From assembly GCA_017458085.1 (NCBI GenBank), contig JAFTGE010000021.1, forward strand, positions 1 through 43,350: 43,350 nt of DNA. Reading direction: 5' to 3'. Below, piece by piece: positions 15,237-24,206 of this stretch (positions are counted from its first letter, which is position 1; every line of letters starts with the position of its first letter). Origin of the DNA: Oscillospiraceae bacterium. Lineage in GTDB: Bacteria; Bacillota; Clostridia; Oscillospirales; Oscillospiraceae. Position numbers and translations under genes: made by a program. The notes beneath the pieces were generated by a model. The model saw only the letters and a program-made list of their open reading frames with translations. It was not told the DNA's origin and made no database searches.

Positions 15237-16763
15237 ATGGATAATAAGCTTTCTCTGGAGCTGAAGCACATCAGCAAGACATTTCCTGGCGTAAAGGCGC
15301 TCAACGATGTTTCGTTTTCCGCGCAGCCGGGCAAGGTGTGCGGTATCGTCGGCGTCAACGGCGCAGGCAAGTCCACCCTGATGAACATCCTCGGCGGCAT
15401 CCACCAGCCGGATGAGGGCGGCGAGATCTTCATCAACGGCGAAAAAGTCGTCATCGCCGACCCCAAGGCATCCACAGAGCTGGGCGTCGCCTTTATCCAG
15501 CAAGAGGTCCAGGCTTTCGACACCATGAATGTCTATGAGAATATTCTGGCGGCGGACTTAAACAAATGGCGGAAAAAGCACTCCCTCGCGCTGGATCGCG
15601 CCGCCATGAAGAAGGAAGCGCAGGTTCATCTGGACGCCCTTGACAGCCACATCGATGTGGACGCGCCGGTGTACACCCTCACCGTCGGTGACAAGCAGAT
15701 CATCCAGATCGCCCGTGCGCTGAGCCAGGGTGGTCGGATCCTGCTGTTTGACGAGCCCACCTCCTCCCTCTCCGACCATGAGGTGGCCATGCTGTTTGGC
15801 GTCGTCCGCCGCCTGAAGGAGCAGGGCTACATCATCTTCTACATCTCCCACTTCCTGGATGAGATCTTTGAGCTGTGCGACAACGTGGTGATCCTGCGGG
15901 ACGGCCAGTTGGTCGACCAGGCGGAGATCAGCGACATCAACAAAGAGCAGTTGGTCGAGATGATGCTGGGCTATCAGATCGAAGGCAATACCCACTCCCG
16001 CGAGCATGCCCAGGATGAGGTGATTTTCAAGGCCGAGCATATTTCCGGCGAAAAGCTGCCGAGAGACTTCAGCTTTGAACTCCATAAAGGTGAGATCCTC
16101 GGTGTATGGGGACTGCTGGGCTCCGGCAGGAGCGAGCTGTTCAACACCATCCTCGGCATCGACAAGATGATGGACGGCAAGCTGTTCTTCAAGCAGGATG
16201 GGGAACTCAAGGAAATCACCCAGAAGGATTTCTACAAGCACATCGGTTATCTGACCGAGGGCAGACATTATGACGGTCTGTTCCTGAACATGCCCATCTG
16301 CCAGAACATCACCAGCTCCGACCTGGATCAGTTCGCGGCAAAGGGCACCGGCATTCTCAACCCCGCCAAGGAGCATGTGGAATCCCGCAAGCTGATCGAA
16401 CAGGTGGGCGTCAAAACGCCGGACGAAAACGTAAAGGTCTCCAAGCTCTCCGGCGGCAATCAGCAGAAGGTCATTGTTGCCAAGTGGTTCCTCAAGGACC
16501 CGGAGATCCTGTTCATGGACGAGCCCACCAAGGGCGTCGACGTTGGCGCCAAGAACGAGATCAAGGAACTGATTTTTGACAAGGCCGAGAAGGGGACCTC
16601 TTTTGTGGTCATTTCGTCCGAGCTGGAAGAGATCATGAGCCTGTGCGACAGGATCATCGTGATCTACGAAGGCAGACTGGTCGGCGAAGTGCAGAAAGCG
16701 GACTTCTCCAAGGAGAGCCTGATGAAGGGCATCGTCAGTCAGGAGGATAAAGATGCAGAGTAA
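15237..16763 (+). CDS. RbsA/MglA-type sugar ABC ATPase (tandem)
   Basis: 508 aa, two ABC domains as in RbsA, MglA and LsrA. The first domain has an intact Walker A GVNGAGKST (39-47) and Walker B LLFDEPTSSL, with a degenerate signature LTVGDKQ. The second has the degenerate P-loop GLLGSGRSE, an intact signature KLSGGNQQ and Walker B ILFMDEPTKGVDVG. This alternation is normal for carbohydrate-uptake transporter class 2. It powers the importer formed by the two flanking permeases. The gene begins 3 bp after permease 1 and overlaps permease 2 by 11 bp, so all three are translationally coupled. Confidence 0.93.
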   Translation: MDNKLSLELKHISKTFPGVKALNDVSFSAQPGKVCGIVGVNGAGKSTLMNILGGIHQPDEGGEIFINGEKVVIADPKASTELGVAFIQQEVQAFDTMNVYENILAADLNKWRKKHSLALDRAAMKKEAQVHLDALDSHIDVDAPVYTLTVGDKQIIQIARALSQGGRILLFDEPTSSLSDHEVAMLFGVVRRLKEQGYIIFYISHFLDEIFELCDNVVILRDGQLVDQAEISDINKEQLVEMMLGYQIEGNTHSREHAQDEVIFKAEHISGEKLPRDFSFELHKGEILGVWGLLGSGRSELFNTILGIDKMMDGKLFFKQDGELKEITQKDFYKHIGYLTEGRHYDGLFLNMPICQNITSSDLDQFAAKGTGILNPAKEHVESRKLIEQVGVKTPDENVKVSKLSGGNQQKVIVAKWFLKDPEILFMDEPTKGVDVGAKNEIKELIFDKAEKGTSFVVISSELEEIMSLCDRIIVIYEGRLVGEVQKADFSKESLMKGIVSQEDKDAE

Positions 16764-17724
16764 GAAAAAATTTGACATTTTTAATCTGTCGTCCTATCTT
16801 GTGCTGTTGGCCATCCTGGTCGTCTTCGGCATCGTAGGAAACAACTTCCTGGCCATCAAGAGCATCTACGCCACCATCAACAACGGCACGCCCCTGATCC
16901 TGATCACCTGCGCCGTCACCTTCAGCCTCCTGGTGGGGATCATCGACCTGTCCTGTGCCGCCATCGGCTACGCGGCGGGTGTTACCTCCGGTATGCTGAT
17001 GCACTGGTACGGCGTGGCCTTCCCCGTGGCCCTGCTGGTGGGCATCGTGATCGGCGTGTTCCTGGGCTGGATCAACTCCCTGCTGATCGTAAAGCTCAAG
17101 ATGAACGGCATGCTGGTCACATTCGGCATGATGTTGGTTCTGCGCGCCTACGGGCGTATCATCACCAACGACAACACCATCACCCTCGGCGACCACGTGA
17201 AGGCGATCCGGCAGGCCCGTATCGCCGCGCTGGGCGGCCTGCAGGTTACGGTCATCGTGCTGATCGCGCTTGCGGTGATCCTGCATCTGGTACTGAAATA
17301 CACTGCCTTTGGCCGCCGGCTGATGCTGGTGGGCTGCGATGAGAACGTAGCCAAGAGGATCGGCATCAATTCCGACAAGGTCAAGACCCAGGCCCTGCTG
17401 CTGGAGGGGCTTCTCTGCGGCATCGCCGGTTCTTTCTTCTGGATCGTTGTGGAGGGCGCCATTGTGACCACCGGCCTCAACAGCTATGAGTTCCTTGCCA
17501 TTGCGGGCGCCTGCCTTGGCGGCATCAGCCTGCTCGGCGGCCGCGGCACGATTTTCCCGGGTGCGGTCATTGGCTCGCTGATTCTGCTGTTTCTGGCTGC
17601 TGGCATGGCCAATGCGGGCATCTCCATTTTCGTCACGCCCTTCGTTCGCGGCGTCATCATCTTCATCGCGATGTACATTGACGCTCTGCGCACCAGGCGT
17701 ATGATGGGCAACAAACTGGGATAA
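16753..17724 (+). CDS. RbsC-type sugar ABC permease 2
   Basis: 323 aa, BPD_transp_2 family, with about 8-10 membrane helices, beginning YLVLLAILVVFGIVGNNFLA. The conserved late loop GACLGGISLLGGRGTIFPGAVIGS is present. RBS CAGGAGGATAAAG lies inside the end of the ATPase gene. The presence of two different permeases plus one tandem ATPase resembles LsrC/LsrD with LsrA rather than the single RbsC of ribose systems. It is last gene of the transport block, followed by a strong terminator at 17742-17779. Confidence 0.9.
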   Translation: MQSKKKFDIFNLSSYLVLLAILVVFGIVGNNFLAIKSIYATINNGTPLILITCAVTFSLLVGIIDLSCAAIGYAAGVTSGMLMHWYGVAFPVALLVGIVIGVFLGWINSLLIVKLKMNGMLVTFGMMLVLRAYGRIITNDNTITLGDHVKAIRQARIAALGGLQVTVIVLIALAVILHLVLKYTAFGRRLMLVGCDENVAKRIGINSDKVKTQALLLEGLLCGIAGSFFWIVVEGAIVTTGLNSYEFLAIAGACLGGISLLGGRGTIFPGAVIGSLILLFLAAGMANAGISIFVTPFVRGVIIFIAMYIDALRTRRMMGNKLG

Positions 17725-17741
17725 GAACAACAGAACTTGGC

Positions 17742-17779
17742 AAAGATCATACAGGTCCGAGGACCTGTATGATCTTTTT
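17742..17779 (+). terminator. Intrinsic terminator of the sugar operon
   Basis: A perfect 17-bp stem AAAGATCATACAGGTCC / GGACCTGTATGATCTTT with loop GA and a five-T run. Only 35 bp remain before the next ATG, so the PrsA-like gene is reached by read-through or by an undetected promoter. Confidence 0.9.
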
Positions 17780-17814
17780 CCAGCGCTTTTCGTACGGAAA
17801 AGGAGACCTGCCAA

Positions 17815-19044
17815 ATGAAAAAGATGATTCCACTCATGCTGATCGCCTGCCTGCTCCTGGGCGGCCTCGTCGGGTATCTGCGGTATCAGGGAGGCACCGC
17901 GCCGGAGACGGCAGCACCTGCGCCCGCGCCGGAGGCCCCCGCGGAGACAGCAGCACCTGCGCCCGCACCGGATATTCAGATGGAGGATATGGATTACGAG
18001 ACCCTGGATATCAAGCGCCTTCGTGCCGCTCATGATCCGCAGGAGACTGTCCTTTCCGTCGACGGGAAGGCGGAGAGCTGGGGCGACTATTTCTACTTCC
18101 TCGCCTCGCAGATAAACGAGATGGAGAGACTCCTCGTCCGCTACTACGCCAATTATGGCGCGGAGCTGCTCTGGTCCGATACGGCGGACGCGGATGGCAA
18201 CACCTTTGCAGACCTGGCGCTGAGCGGCGCAGAGAAGGGCCTGCTGCAGCTTACCGCCATCGAGGGCTTTGCGGCGGAGAACGCCGTGGAACTCACCGAG
18301 GAGAGCAGGCAGGACATGGCACGGCAGCTGGCGTCGGATATGAAAGCCTACTGCGGCGAGGCCGCCATGGAGACAGCGTTTGATGCGTATCTGGCGGCGC
18401 ACGATATGAACCGCTCGCTGTATGACCGCATTCTTATGAGCCAGGCTCTGTACCGGGAGGGCTTCCACCGTCTATACGGCGACGGCGGCGAGCTTCTGGA
18501 GGAAGAGACTGCCCTGCGGTATCTGGAGGACAATGGGTATATCTCCGCAAACCATATCCTGCTGGCGACCGTGGACCCATTGACCGGCGAGAAATTGGAG
18601 GAAGCGGTGATCGCGGAGAAGGCCGATGCTGCCCGGCGCCTGGCGGCGGAGCTGCAGGCCATTGAAGACCCGGCGGAGCGGCTGCAGCGCTTTGCCCAGT
18701 TCAAGGAGGCGTACTGTGAGGACGCCGGCAAGACCATATACCCTGAGGGCTACACCTTCACTCCCCACACCATGGCGGCGGACTTTGAAAGAGTCTGCAA
18801 GGAGCTGGAGCCCTACGCGGTGTCAGACCCGGTGCAGTCCAACTATGGCTACCACATTATCATGAAGCTGCCCCCGGATGCGGACGCACTGCTCTTTAAC
18901 AGCAGCGGCGATCCGATCACAGCGCGTGCTGCGGCTGCCAGCATAGAATATGACGAGCGGCTCCAGGCCTATACGGACGGCCTGAAGATGGAATACGCCG
19001 AAGGCTTTGAAAAGCCGAACCTGCTGGATTATATCAACGGATGA
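17815..19044 (+). CDS. PrsA-like parvulin-type peptidyl-prolyl isomerase
   Basis: 409 aa. An N-terminal membrane segment (IPLMLIACLLLGGLVGYL) is a signal anchor; LIAC is lipobox-like, but the hydrophobic run continues past the Cys. Residues about 30-58 are a Pro/Ala/Glu-rich linker made by a 30-bp direct repeat (17904-17933, 17943-17972, two mismatches, period 39). A SurA/PrsA-like helical region follows, then a parvulin domain from SANHILLATVDP to VQSNYGYHIIMKL. It would help fold secreted proteins at the outer membrane face. RBS AAAAGGAGACC precedes the ATG. Its relation to the sugar operon is probably positional only. Confidence 0.8.
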   Translation: MKKMIPLMLIACLLLGGLVGYLRYQGGTAPETAAPAPAPEAPAETAAPAPAPDIQMEDMDYETLDIKRLRAAHDPQETVLSVDGKAESWGDYFYFLASQINEMERLLVRYYANYGAELLWSDTADADGNTFADLALSGAEKGLLQLTAIEGFAAENAVELTEESRQDMARQLASDMKAYCGEAAMETAFDAYLAAHDMNRSLYDRILMSQALYREGFHRLYGDGGELLEEETALRYLEDNGYISANHILLATVDPLTGEKLEEAVIAEKADAARRLAAELQAIEDPAERLQRFAQFKEAYCEDAGKTIYPEGYTFTPHTMAADFERVCKELEPYAVSDPVQSNYGYHIIMKLPPDADALLFNSSGDPITARAAAASIEYDERLQAYTDGLKMEYAEGFEKPNLLDYING

Positions 19045-19462
19045 GAATACAATGCGCATGAACTCAGGCGCAACGCAAAAAACACGGTAGACTGAAACAG
19101 ACGCCTTATGCGACAATAGTTGTTGTCTACTTTTAATTGGAAACTAGTATGAAAACTGCGCCGTGCATTCCGAATATACGGAATGCACGGCGCAGTTTTA
19201 TGGCGGATGTTTTATCGTTCGGAACGCATGCGCGACGGAAAAGGCTTCCGGAACACAGCCCGTTTAATGGGGCAGCTAATTTGCTGCAATTTGGCTGCAG
19301 AGGAAAAGCGGAGCTCTTTAGTTTTCTCTGGGAGGTGAGAAAAAGGTCCGTCGCTCATCCGCTGCCTGCGTGAATCAAAACCGAAAAGATCTTGTTGAAA
19401 TGTGAAAGGAGACCCTTTTTAAACTTTTATATTAGGGGAGGCAATCGGCATGATCTGCCCGA
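19045..19462. other. Convergent intergenic region
   Basis: It lies between the foldase gene and the end of the minus-strand peptide operon. It holds the large hairpin at 19152-19199 and, near its end, an RBS-like AGGGGAGG followed by ATG at 19450 that opens a 19-codon frame running antisense into the amidohydrolase gene. No convincing gene is seen elsewhere in it. Confidence 0.5.
19152..19199. terminator. Perfect 21-bp hairpin, probable bidirectional terminator
   Basis: The arm 19152-19172 (AAAACTGCGCCGTGC...) is fully complementary to 19179-19199, with the six-nt loop AATATA. Arms begin with AAAA and end with TTTT, so it can terminate on either strand. Confidence 0.8.
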
Positions 19463-20731
19463 TCAATCCAGGCAGGACTCGCTCTCGTAGACCTTACCTT
19501 CTTTCATGACGAAGACGCAGTCCAGCAGAGCCTTCGGGTCGTGCATAATGTCTCGCCGCCAGGCGGAGATGTCCGCATATTTTCCGGGCTCGATGGAGCC
19601 GATCTCGGACGACAGGCCCAGGATCTCGGCATTGGTGCGGGTGGCGGCTTTCAAGGCGCGGAAGGGGTCCATACCGCTGTTCATCCAGGCCATGAATTCA
19701 TAGCCACTTTCATAGTTCTGGTGGTTGGCCACGAAGTCTGTGCCGTAGCCCAGCTTGATCTTGCTGCTGCAAATGACTTCGCGCCCGGCCTGCAACGCGT
19801 CTTTGTACAGTTCCAGCTTCTGCCGGAACTCGGGCTGCTTATCCTTGAGCGCTTCGGGATCGTAGTGAATCGCCTCCTCGTAAGGGGAGAAGGTGGGAAC
19901 AAGATACAGGCCCTTGTCCTCGAACATGGCCGCCGTCTCCCTGTCCATGAGAGAGCCGTGTTCCATGCCGTCGATGCCGAAGCGGATCAGCTTGTGCATG
20001 AGGGCCGGGGTGTAGACATGGGCGGTCACGGTTTTGCCCAACTCGTGGGCGGTGCGGATGATGGCCTCCAACTCTTCATCATTGAGTTGCTGCTGCACAG
20101 GGGAGTCGTTGGGAGTGAAGAAACCGCCTGTGGCCATGATCTTGATGAAGTCGCTGCCGTACTTGATCTGTTCCCGCACGGCGCCGACAAAGAAGTCCTT
20201 GCCGCTGCCCAGGGTCGTCCGCTGACGCTGCAGCAGCGCGGAGAGTTCCGGGTTCCGGGAAAAGCCCTGGGAAAGATCCCCGTGGCTGCCCGGTGAGCAC
20301 AGGAACAGGGGCGCAGCCAGGATACGTGCACCCTCCAGGTATCCCGCGGCGATGGCACGCTTCACATCCAGCACACCGTAGCCTTTGCTGGTAATGCCGC
20401 CCACATGGCGGACTGTGGTAAAGCCCCGTTGCAGCGCTTTTTTGGCACAGCGGGCTATGGCCAGGGTTTTGGCTTCCTCTGAGGTGGAGTAAACTTCCTC
20501 CCGGACGCTGTGCCAGTCGAAGAAGTCCATGTGCATATGGGCGTCAATCAGACCCGGCGTCACCTGATAAGCACGCAGATCGATCTCCTCAGTGCCCTCC
20601 GGGGCGGGGACCGTCGTGCCGACAGCGGCAATACGCGTCCCCTCCACCAGGATCTGCTGGTTTTCTTTCCACTCCTCCGTCACGCCGTCATAAAGGCGAC
20701 CGCAGTGGATGCGTTTATATGTTTCGTTCAT
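19463..20731 (-). CDS. Metal-dependent amidohydrolase (imidazolonepropionase-like / prolidase-like)
   Basis: 422 aa, amidohydrolase superfamily with a full metal set: H65-x-H67 (DAHMHMD), carboxylatable K197 (DFIKIMATGG), H238 (VTAHVYTP), H258 (GMEHGS) and D332 (GYGTDF). The N- and C-terminal beta-sandwich halves flank the barrel, ending EPGKYADISAWRRDI. Close relatives recalled for this motif set are Xaa-Pro dipeptidases and imidazolonepropionase-like enzymes. It is last gene of the operon with the peptide transporter and carboxypeptidase, so a dipeptidase or N-acyl amino acid hydrolase role is likely. RBS AAAGAGGTTT precedes the ATG. Confidence 0.85.
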   Translation of the reverse strand: MNETYKRIHCGRLYDGVTEEWKENQQILVEGTRIAAVGTTVPAPEGTEEIDLRAYQVTPGLIDAHMHMDFFDWHSVREEVYSTSEEAKTLAIARCAKKALQRGFTTVRHVGGITSKGYGVLDVKRAIAAGYLEGARILAAPLFLCSPGSHGDLSQGFSRNPELSALLQRQRTTLGSGKDFFVGAVREQIKYGSDFIKIMATGGFFTPNDSPVQQQLNDEELEAIIRTAHELGKTVTAHVYTPALMHKLIRFGIDGMEHGSLMDRETAAMFEDKGLYLVPTFSPYEEAIHYDPEALKDKQPEFRQKLELYKDALQAGREVICSSKIKLGYGTDFVANHQNYESGYEFMAWMNSGMDPFRALKAATRTNAEILGLSSEIGSIEPGKYADISAWRRDIMHDPKALLDCVFVMKEGKVYESESCLD

Positions 20732-20755
20732 ATTCCAAACCTCAAAGAAAGCGGC

Positions 20756-22249
20756 TTAAAGCTTGTAAATTTCGGTATATTTGTCCGTAAGATATTGCAG
20801 ATAATGCCTGGCGGAGAGCTCTTCTCCTGTGGCGTCCCACAGTACCTGGCGCGGGGTTTTCGTAGAGGCGAAGCGGTGGATGTGCGATACATTCCATCTC
20901 AGAATGTGGGAGAAGTCCCCGCGCCGGACTTGATCGAACATGTCGGGAATCTCCCTCTGCATGGCATGCAGGAAGTGGCCGTCATAGCAATTGCCCAGCA
21001 CGTAGCTCTGGAAATAGCAGATATAGCCGCTGAACCAATGCATGTCCTGCAGCACGCCGTCCGCGTCATTGGCCGGACGTACACCCAGGTAGGCTTCAGA
21101 CTTCTCACTCCAGGCCGCCGGAAGATCTTCAAAGGACAGGCTCCCGTCCAACAGGGCCTTTTCCAACTCATAGCGCAGGATAATATGGAGATTGTAGGTA
21201 AGTTCATCCGCCGTGAGCCGGATAGGAGAGACGTGCAGGGCATTCAGCGCGCGGTAGAAATCCTCCGGAGAGACATCTCCCAGATCCGGGAAGAACTTTC
21301 GCGCCACAGGCAGAAAATATTCCCAAAAGGCCAGGCTCCGGCCCAGGATATTTTCCTGAAAACGGGACTGGGATTCGTCCACCGAAAGGGAGGTGGACAC
21401 GGCCAGCGTAGTGCCGTCCAGATCCTCGCCCATGTTTTGCCAATGGATCGCATGACCGCCCTCGTGAAGGCTAGACAGCGTGGCGCGGGTGAAGTCGTCC
21501 TCAAAATAACGGCAGGTAAAGCGGATGTCCTTGCGGTAATTGAAGGTGGTATAGGGGTGCGCCCCTTCGTCTACCCGGCCCCGATCGAAATTATAGCCCA
21601 CGGCCCGGAGCACCTCCCGGCAGAAGGCCTTTTGCTTCTCCTTGGGAAAGAAGCCCCGCACAAGCGCCGGATTCGGCTGCGGCTCATCGCGCAGTCGCCG
21701 GACGAAGGGAATCAGAAATGTCTTCAGTTCCTCGTAAAGCCGGTCGATCTGCTGCCGGGTGGTGCCCGCTTCCCATTCGTCCATGAGTCCGGTAAGGGGA
21801 TCATTGGCAAAGCCCGCGCAACTAATCAGTTCCTTTTTATAGGCAAACTCCTGCTTCAGGTAGGGGAGGACCATGGCATAGTCGTTCTTTGCCCTGGCCT
21901 CTGCCCAGATGTGTTCGGTTTTGAGATTGTGATCCGCATAGGCGGAGTAGAGCGCTTCAGGCACCTGCGACAGCTTGTCATAGGTGAAGCGCGCCTTCCG
22001 CACCATAGCTGCCAGCACCCGGTCCTCTATGGGCGCAGCCTCCAATTCCTGCAGCAGCGCCGCCATTTCCTCCGAGGTCTCCAGGGCATGAATCTGTCCG
22101 GCCAGAAAACCCATTTCGGCGCCCCGGTATTCGGCGGCGTCCTGCGGCATCATCACCCGCATGTCCCAGGACAGAGTCTGGCTGATGTTGGTCAGGTAGT
22201 CGATCTTCTGCATGACAGATCGAAATTGTTGTTCCGCCTTATGTGCCAT
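20756..22249 (-). CDS. M32 family metallocarboxypeptidase (thermostable carboxypeptidase 1 type)
   Basis: 497 aa, the usual M32 length. The zinc motif H262-E-G-G-H266 (SSLHEGGHAIHWQN) and the third ligand E292 in DESQSRFQEN are intact; the family more often has HESQSR. It releases C-terminal residues from peptides in the cytoplasm. The ATG begins 3 bp after the stop of the upstream ATPase gene, with GGAGG inside that gene's end. Its place between peptide importer and amidohydrolase indicates degradation of imported oligopeptides. Confidence 0.92.
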   Translation of the reverse strand: MAHKAEQQFRSVMQKIDYLTNISQTLSWDMRVMMPQDAAEYRGAEMGFLAGQIHALETSEEMAALLQELEAAPIEDRVLAAMVRKARFTYDKLSQVPEALYSAYADHNLKTEHIWAEARAKNDYAMVLPYLKQEFAYKKELISCAGFANDPLTGLMDEWEAGTTRQQIDRLYEELKTFLIPFVRRLRDEPQPNPALVRGFFPKEKQKAFCREVLRAVGYNFDRGRVDEGAHPYTTFNYRKDIRFTCRYFEDDFTRATLSSLHEGGHAIHWQNMGEDLDGTTLAVSTSLSVDESQSRFQENILGRSLAFWEYFLPVARKFFPDLGDVSPEDFYRALNALHVSPIRLTADELTYNLHIILRYELEKALLDGSLSFEDLPAAWSEKSEAYLGVRPANDADGVLQDMHWFSGYICYFQSYVLGNCYDGHFLHAMQREIPDMFDQVRRGDFSHILRWNVSHIHRFASTKTPRQVLWDATGEELSARHYLQYLTDKYTEIYKL

Positions 22250-22252
22250 CGC

Positions 22253-23212
22253 TTATTTCTGTCCTCCGTTGTACAGATGGCAGGCGACGATGCTGTTGCC
22301 GTTGGGCATCAGTTCCGGACAACTTTCGGCGCATTCCGGCATGGCCCAGCGGCAGCGGGTCCGAAAACGGCAGCCCGGCGCGGGATTGATGGGGCTGGCC
22401 ACATCGCCTTCCAGAATGATTCGATCCGGGTGCGCGGTGGGGTCCGGAATGGGGATGGCGGAGAGTAAGGCCTTGGTGTAAGGGTGCTTGGGATCTCGGA
22501 AGATGGTCTCATGATCCGCCAACTCTGCCAGCTTGCCCAGGTACATGACCGCGATCTGGTCGCTGATATGCTTGACAACGCTCAGATTGTGGGAGATAAA
22601 CAGATAGGTGAGCTTCAGTTCCTTTTGCAGATCCATCAGCAGGTTCAAAATTTGCGCCTGAACGCACACGTCCAGAGCGGACACGGGCTCGTCCAGTACG
22701 ACGAACTCAGGCTCCAGAATCAGCGCCCGGGCGATGCCGATGCGCTGCCGGCGGCCGCCGTCCAACTCGTGGGGATAGGAGTGAGCAAGCCGACGTTCCA
22801 GGCCCACCAGATCCATGATGGCCAGCACCCGCCGCTCCCGTTCCGCAGAACTCATGCCGCGGCTGCGCTGGAGAAGGGACTCCTCAATGAGGCTTTTCAC
22901 GCTCATGCGAGGGTTCAGAGAGGAATAGGGGTCCTGAAACACGATCTGCATTTTCCGGCGCATCTCCCGCATCTCCCGGGGAGAGAGCTCCAGAATGTTC
23001 TTGCCCCGATACAGGACTTCACCGTCTGTGGCCTCGTGGAGCCGCAGGATCACGCGGCCTGTCGTGGACTTGCCGCAGCCGGACTCGCCTACCAGACCGA
23101 GGGTTTTCCCTTCTTCGATGGAGAAGCTCACATCGTCTACGGCGTGGAGCATCCCGCTCTTGGTGGGGAAGTATTTTTTCAGGTGCCGAACCTCCAGCAG
23201 TGGTTCACTCAT
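22253..23212 (-). CDS. Oligopeptide ABC transporter ATPase (OppF-like)
   Basis: 319 aa from the ATG at 23212 (MSEPLLEVRHLKKYF); the longer frame to 23266 lies inside the upstream gene and is rejected as N-terminal extension. Walker A is GLVGESGCGKST and Walker B EFVVLDEPVSALD. The signature reads ELDGGRRQR, not the usual LSGGQRQR. The C-terminal oligopeptide-transporter region has the cysteine cluster CRFRTRCRWAMPEC. It overlaps the OppD-like gene by 8 bp. It energises peptide import together with the OppD-like subunit. Confidence 0.92.
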   Translation of the reverse strand: MSEPLLEVRHLKKYFPTKSGMLHAVDDVSFSIEEGKTLGLVGESGCGKSTTGRVILRLHEATDGEVLYRGKNILELSPREMREMRRKMQIVFQDPYSSLNPRMSVKSLIEESLLQRSRGMSSAERERRVLAIMDLVGLERRLAHSYPHELDGGRRQRIGIARALILEPEFVVLDEPVSALDVCVQAQILNLLMDLQKELKLTYLFISHNLSVVKHISDQIAVMYLGKLAELADHETIFRDPKHPYTKALLSAIPIPDPTAHPDRIILEGDVASPINPAPGCRFRTRCRWAMPECAESCPELMPNGNSIVACHLYNGGQK

Positions 23213-24188
23213 GGGCGCGCCTCCCTTCTTCCCGGGCCAGGAAGCATTTGACCCAGTGGGTCTCATTCAGGTGGACCGCCTCCGGCTTCTCCGTTTTGCA
23301 CCGCTCCATGCAGTGCGGGCAGCGGGGATGGAAGGGACACCCGGCGGGTATATCGGTTGGATCGGGCGGCAAACCGTTAATCACCTTCAGCCGTTCCTGA
23401 TCCCGGTTTACATCCGGGATGGAATCAAACAAAGCCCTGGTGTAGGGGTGCCGCGGATCTTTGTATATTTCAAAAACACTGCCGTACTCCAGCACACAGC
23501 CGGCGTACATGATGGCCACATTGTCGCAGATCTCCGCCACGATGCCCAGGTCGTGAGTGATCATGATCATGGAGGACTGATACTGTTTTTTCAGATCCTT
23601 CATCAGTTCCAGAATCTGTGCCTGGATTGTCACATCCAGGGCGGTTGTGGGTTCATCCGCGATGAGGAGGGAGGGCCGGCAGGAGAGCGCAATGGCGATG
23701 ACGACACGCTGCTTCATGCCGCCGGAAAACTGGTGGGGATACTCGCCGGCACGGTTCCGGTCGATGCCCACGGTTTCCAGCATGTCGCCGGCCTTCTGCC
23801 AGGCTTCCTTCTTGGAGCAGCGCTGGTGAAGCTGGATCATTTCGCAGATCTGGTCGCCCACGGTCTTTACCGGATCCAGAGAGGTCATGGGGTCCTGGAA
23901 GATCATGGCGATCTCTTCGCCGCGGATAGCGCGCATCTCCCGCTCACTCAACTGGAACAGATCCTGACCTTTGAAAATCACCTTGCCGCTCAGCACTTTG
24001 GCCGGCGGGTTGGGGAGAATTCGGAGAATGCTCAAGGCGGTGGTGGTTTTTCCCGCGCCGGTTTCGCCGACGAAGCCCAGGGCCTCGCCTTCGCCCACCT
24101 GCAGATCAAGGGAATTGACCGCGTGGACATGGCGCCTGCCGGAGCGATATTCAACTGTAAGGTCTTCAATCCTTAAAAAATCATTCAT
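23205..24188 (-). CDS. Oligopeptide ABC transporter ATPase (OppD-like)
   Basis: 327 aa from the ATG at 24188, which follows AAAGGTGGCAGAGCGT; a GTG four codons upstream overlaps that RBS. Walker A is GFVGETGAGKTT, the signature FSGGMKQR and Walker B LLIADEPTTALD. The C-terminal oligopeptide region has cysteines (CPFHPRCPHCMERC). It is paired with the OppF-like ATPase and the two permeases in the same operon. Confidence 0.93.
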   Translation of the reverse strand: MNDFLRIEDLTVEYRSGRRHVHAVNSLDLQVGEGEALGFVGETGAGKTTTALSILRILPNPPAKVLSGKVIFKGQDLFQLSEREMRAIRGEEIAMIFQDPMTSLDPVKTVGDQICEMIQLHQRCSKKEAWQKAGDMLETVGIDRNRAGEYPHQFSGGMKQRVVIAIALSCRPSLLIADEPTTALDVTIQAQILELMKDLKKQYQSSMIMITHDLGIVAEICDNVAIMYAGCVLEYGSVFEIYKDPRHPYTRALFDSIPDVNRDQERLKVINGLPPDPTDIPAGCPFHPRCPHCMERCKTEKPEAVHLNETHWVKCFLAREEGRRAHE

Positions 24189-24206
24189 ACGCTCTGCCAC
24201 CTTTTC

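Noticed and set aside
8858-17724. Straight annotation as an autoinducer-2 lsr operon
   Set aside because: No LsrK or LsrG is seen, the kinase is of the Dha family, and the binding protein lacks an obvious LsrB lysine. Only the LsrF-like and transporter similarity is firm.
16735-18468. 577-codon minus-strand frame
   Set aside because: Antisense to the second sugar permease and the foldase gene; low-complexity Asp/Gln/His/Gly composition, no start signal.
19450-19509. A 19-codon peptide after AGGGGAGG and ATG
   Set aside because: The RBS spacing is good, but the frame runs antisense into the end of the amidohydrolase gene and is too short to judge. It could be the start of a truncated gene.
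20510-22468. 652-codon plus-strand frame
   Set aside because: Antisense to the M32 peptidase and amidohydrolase genes, whose active-site motifs are intact.
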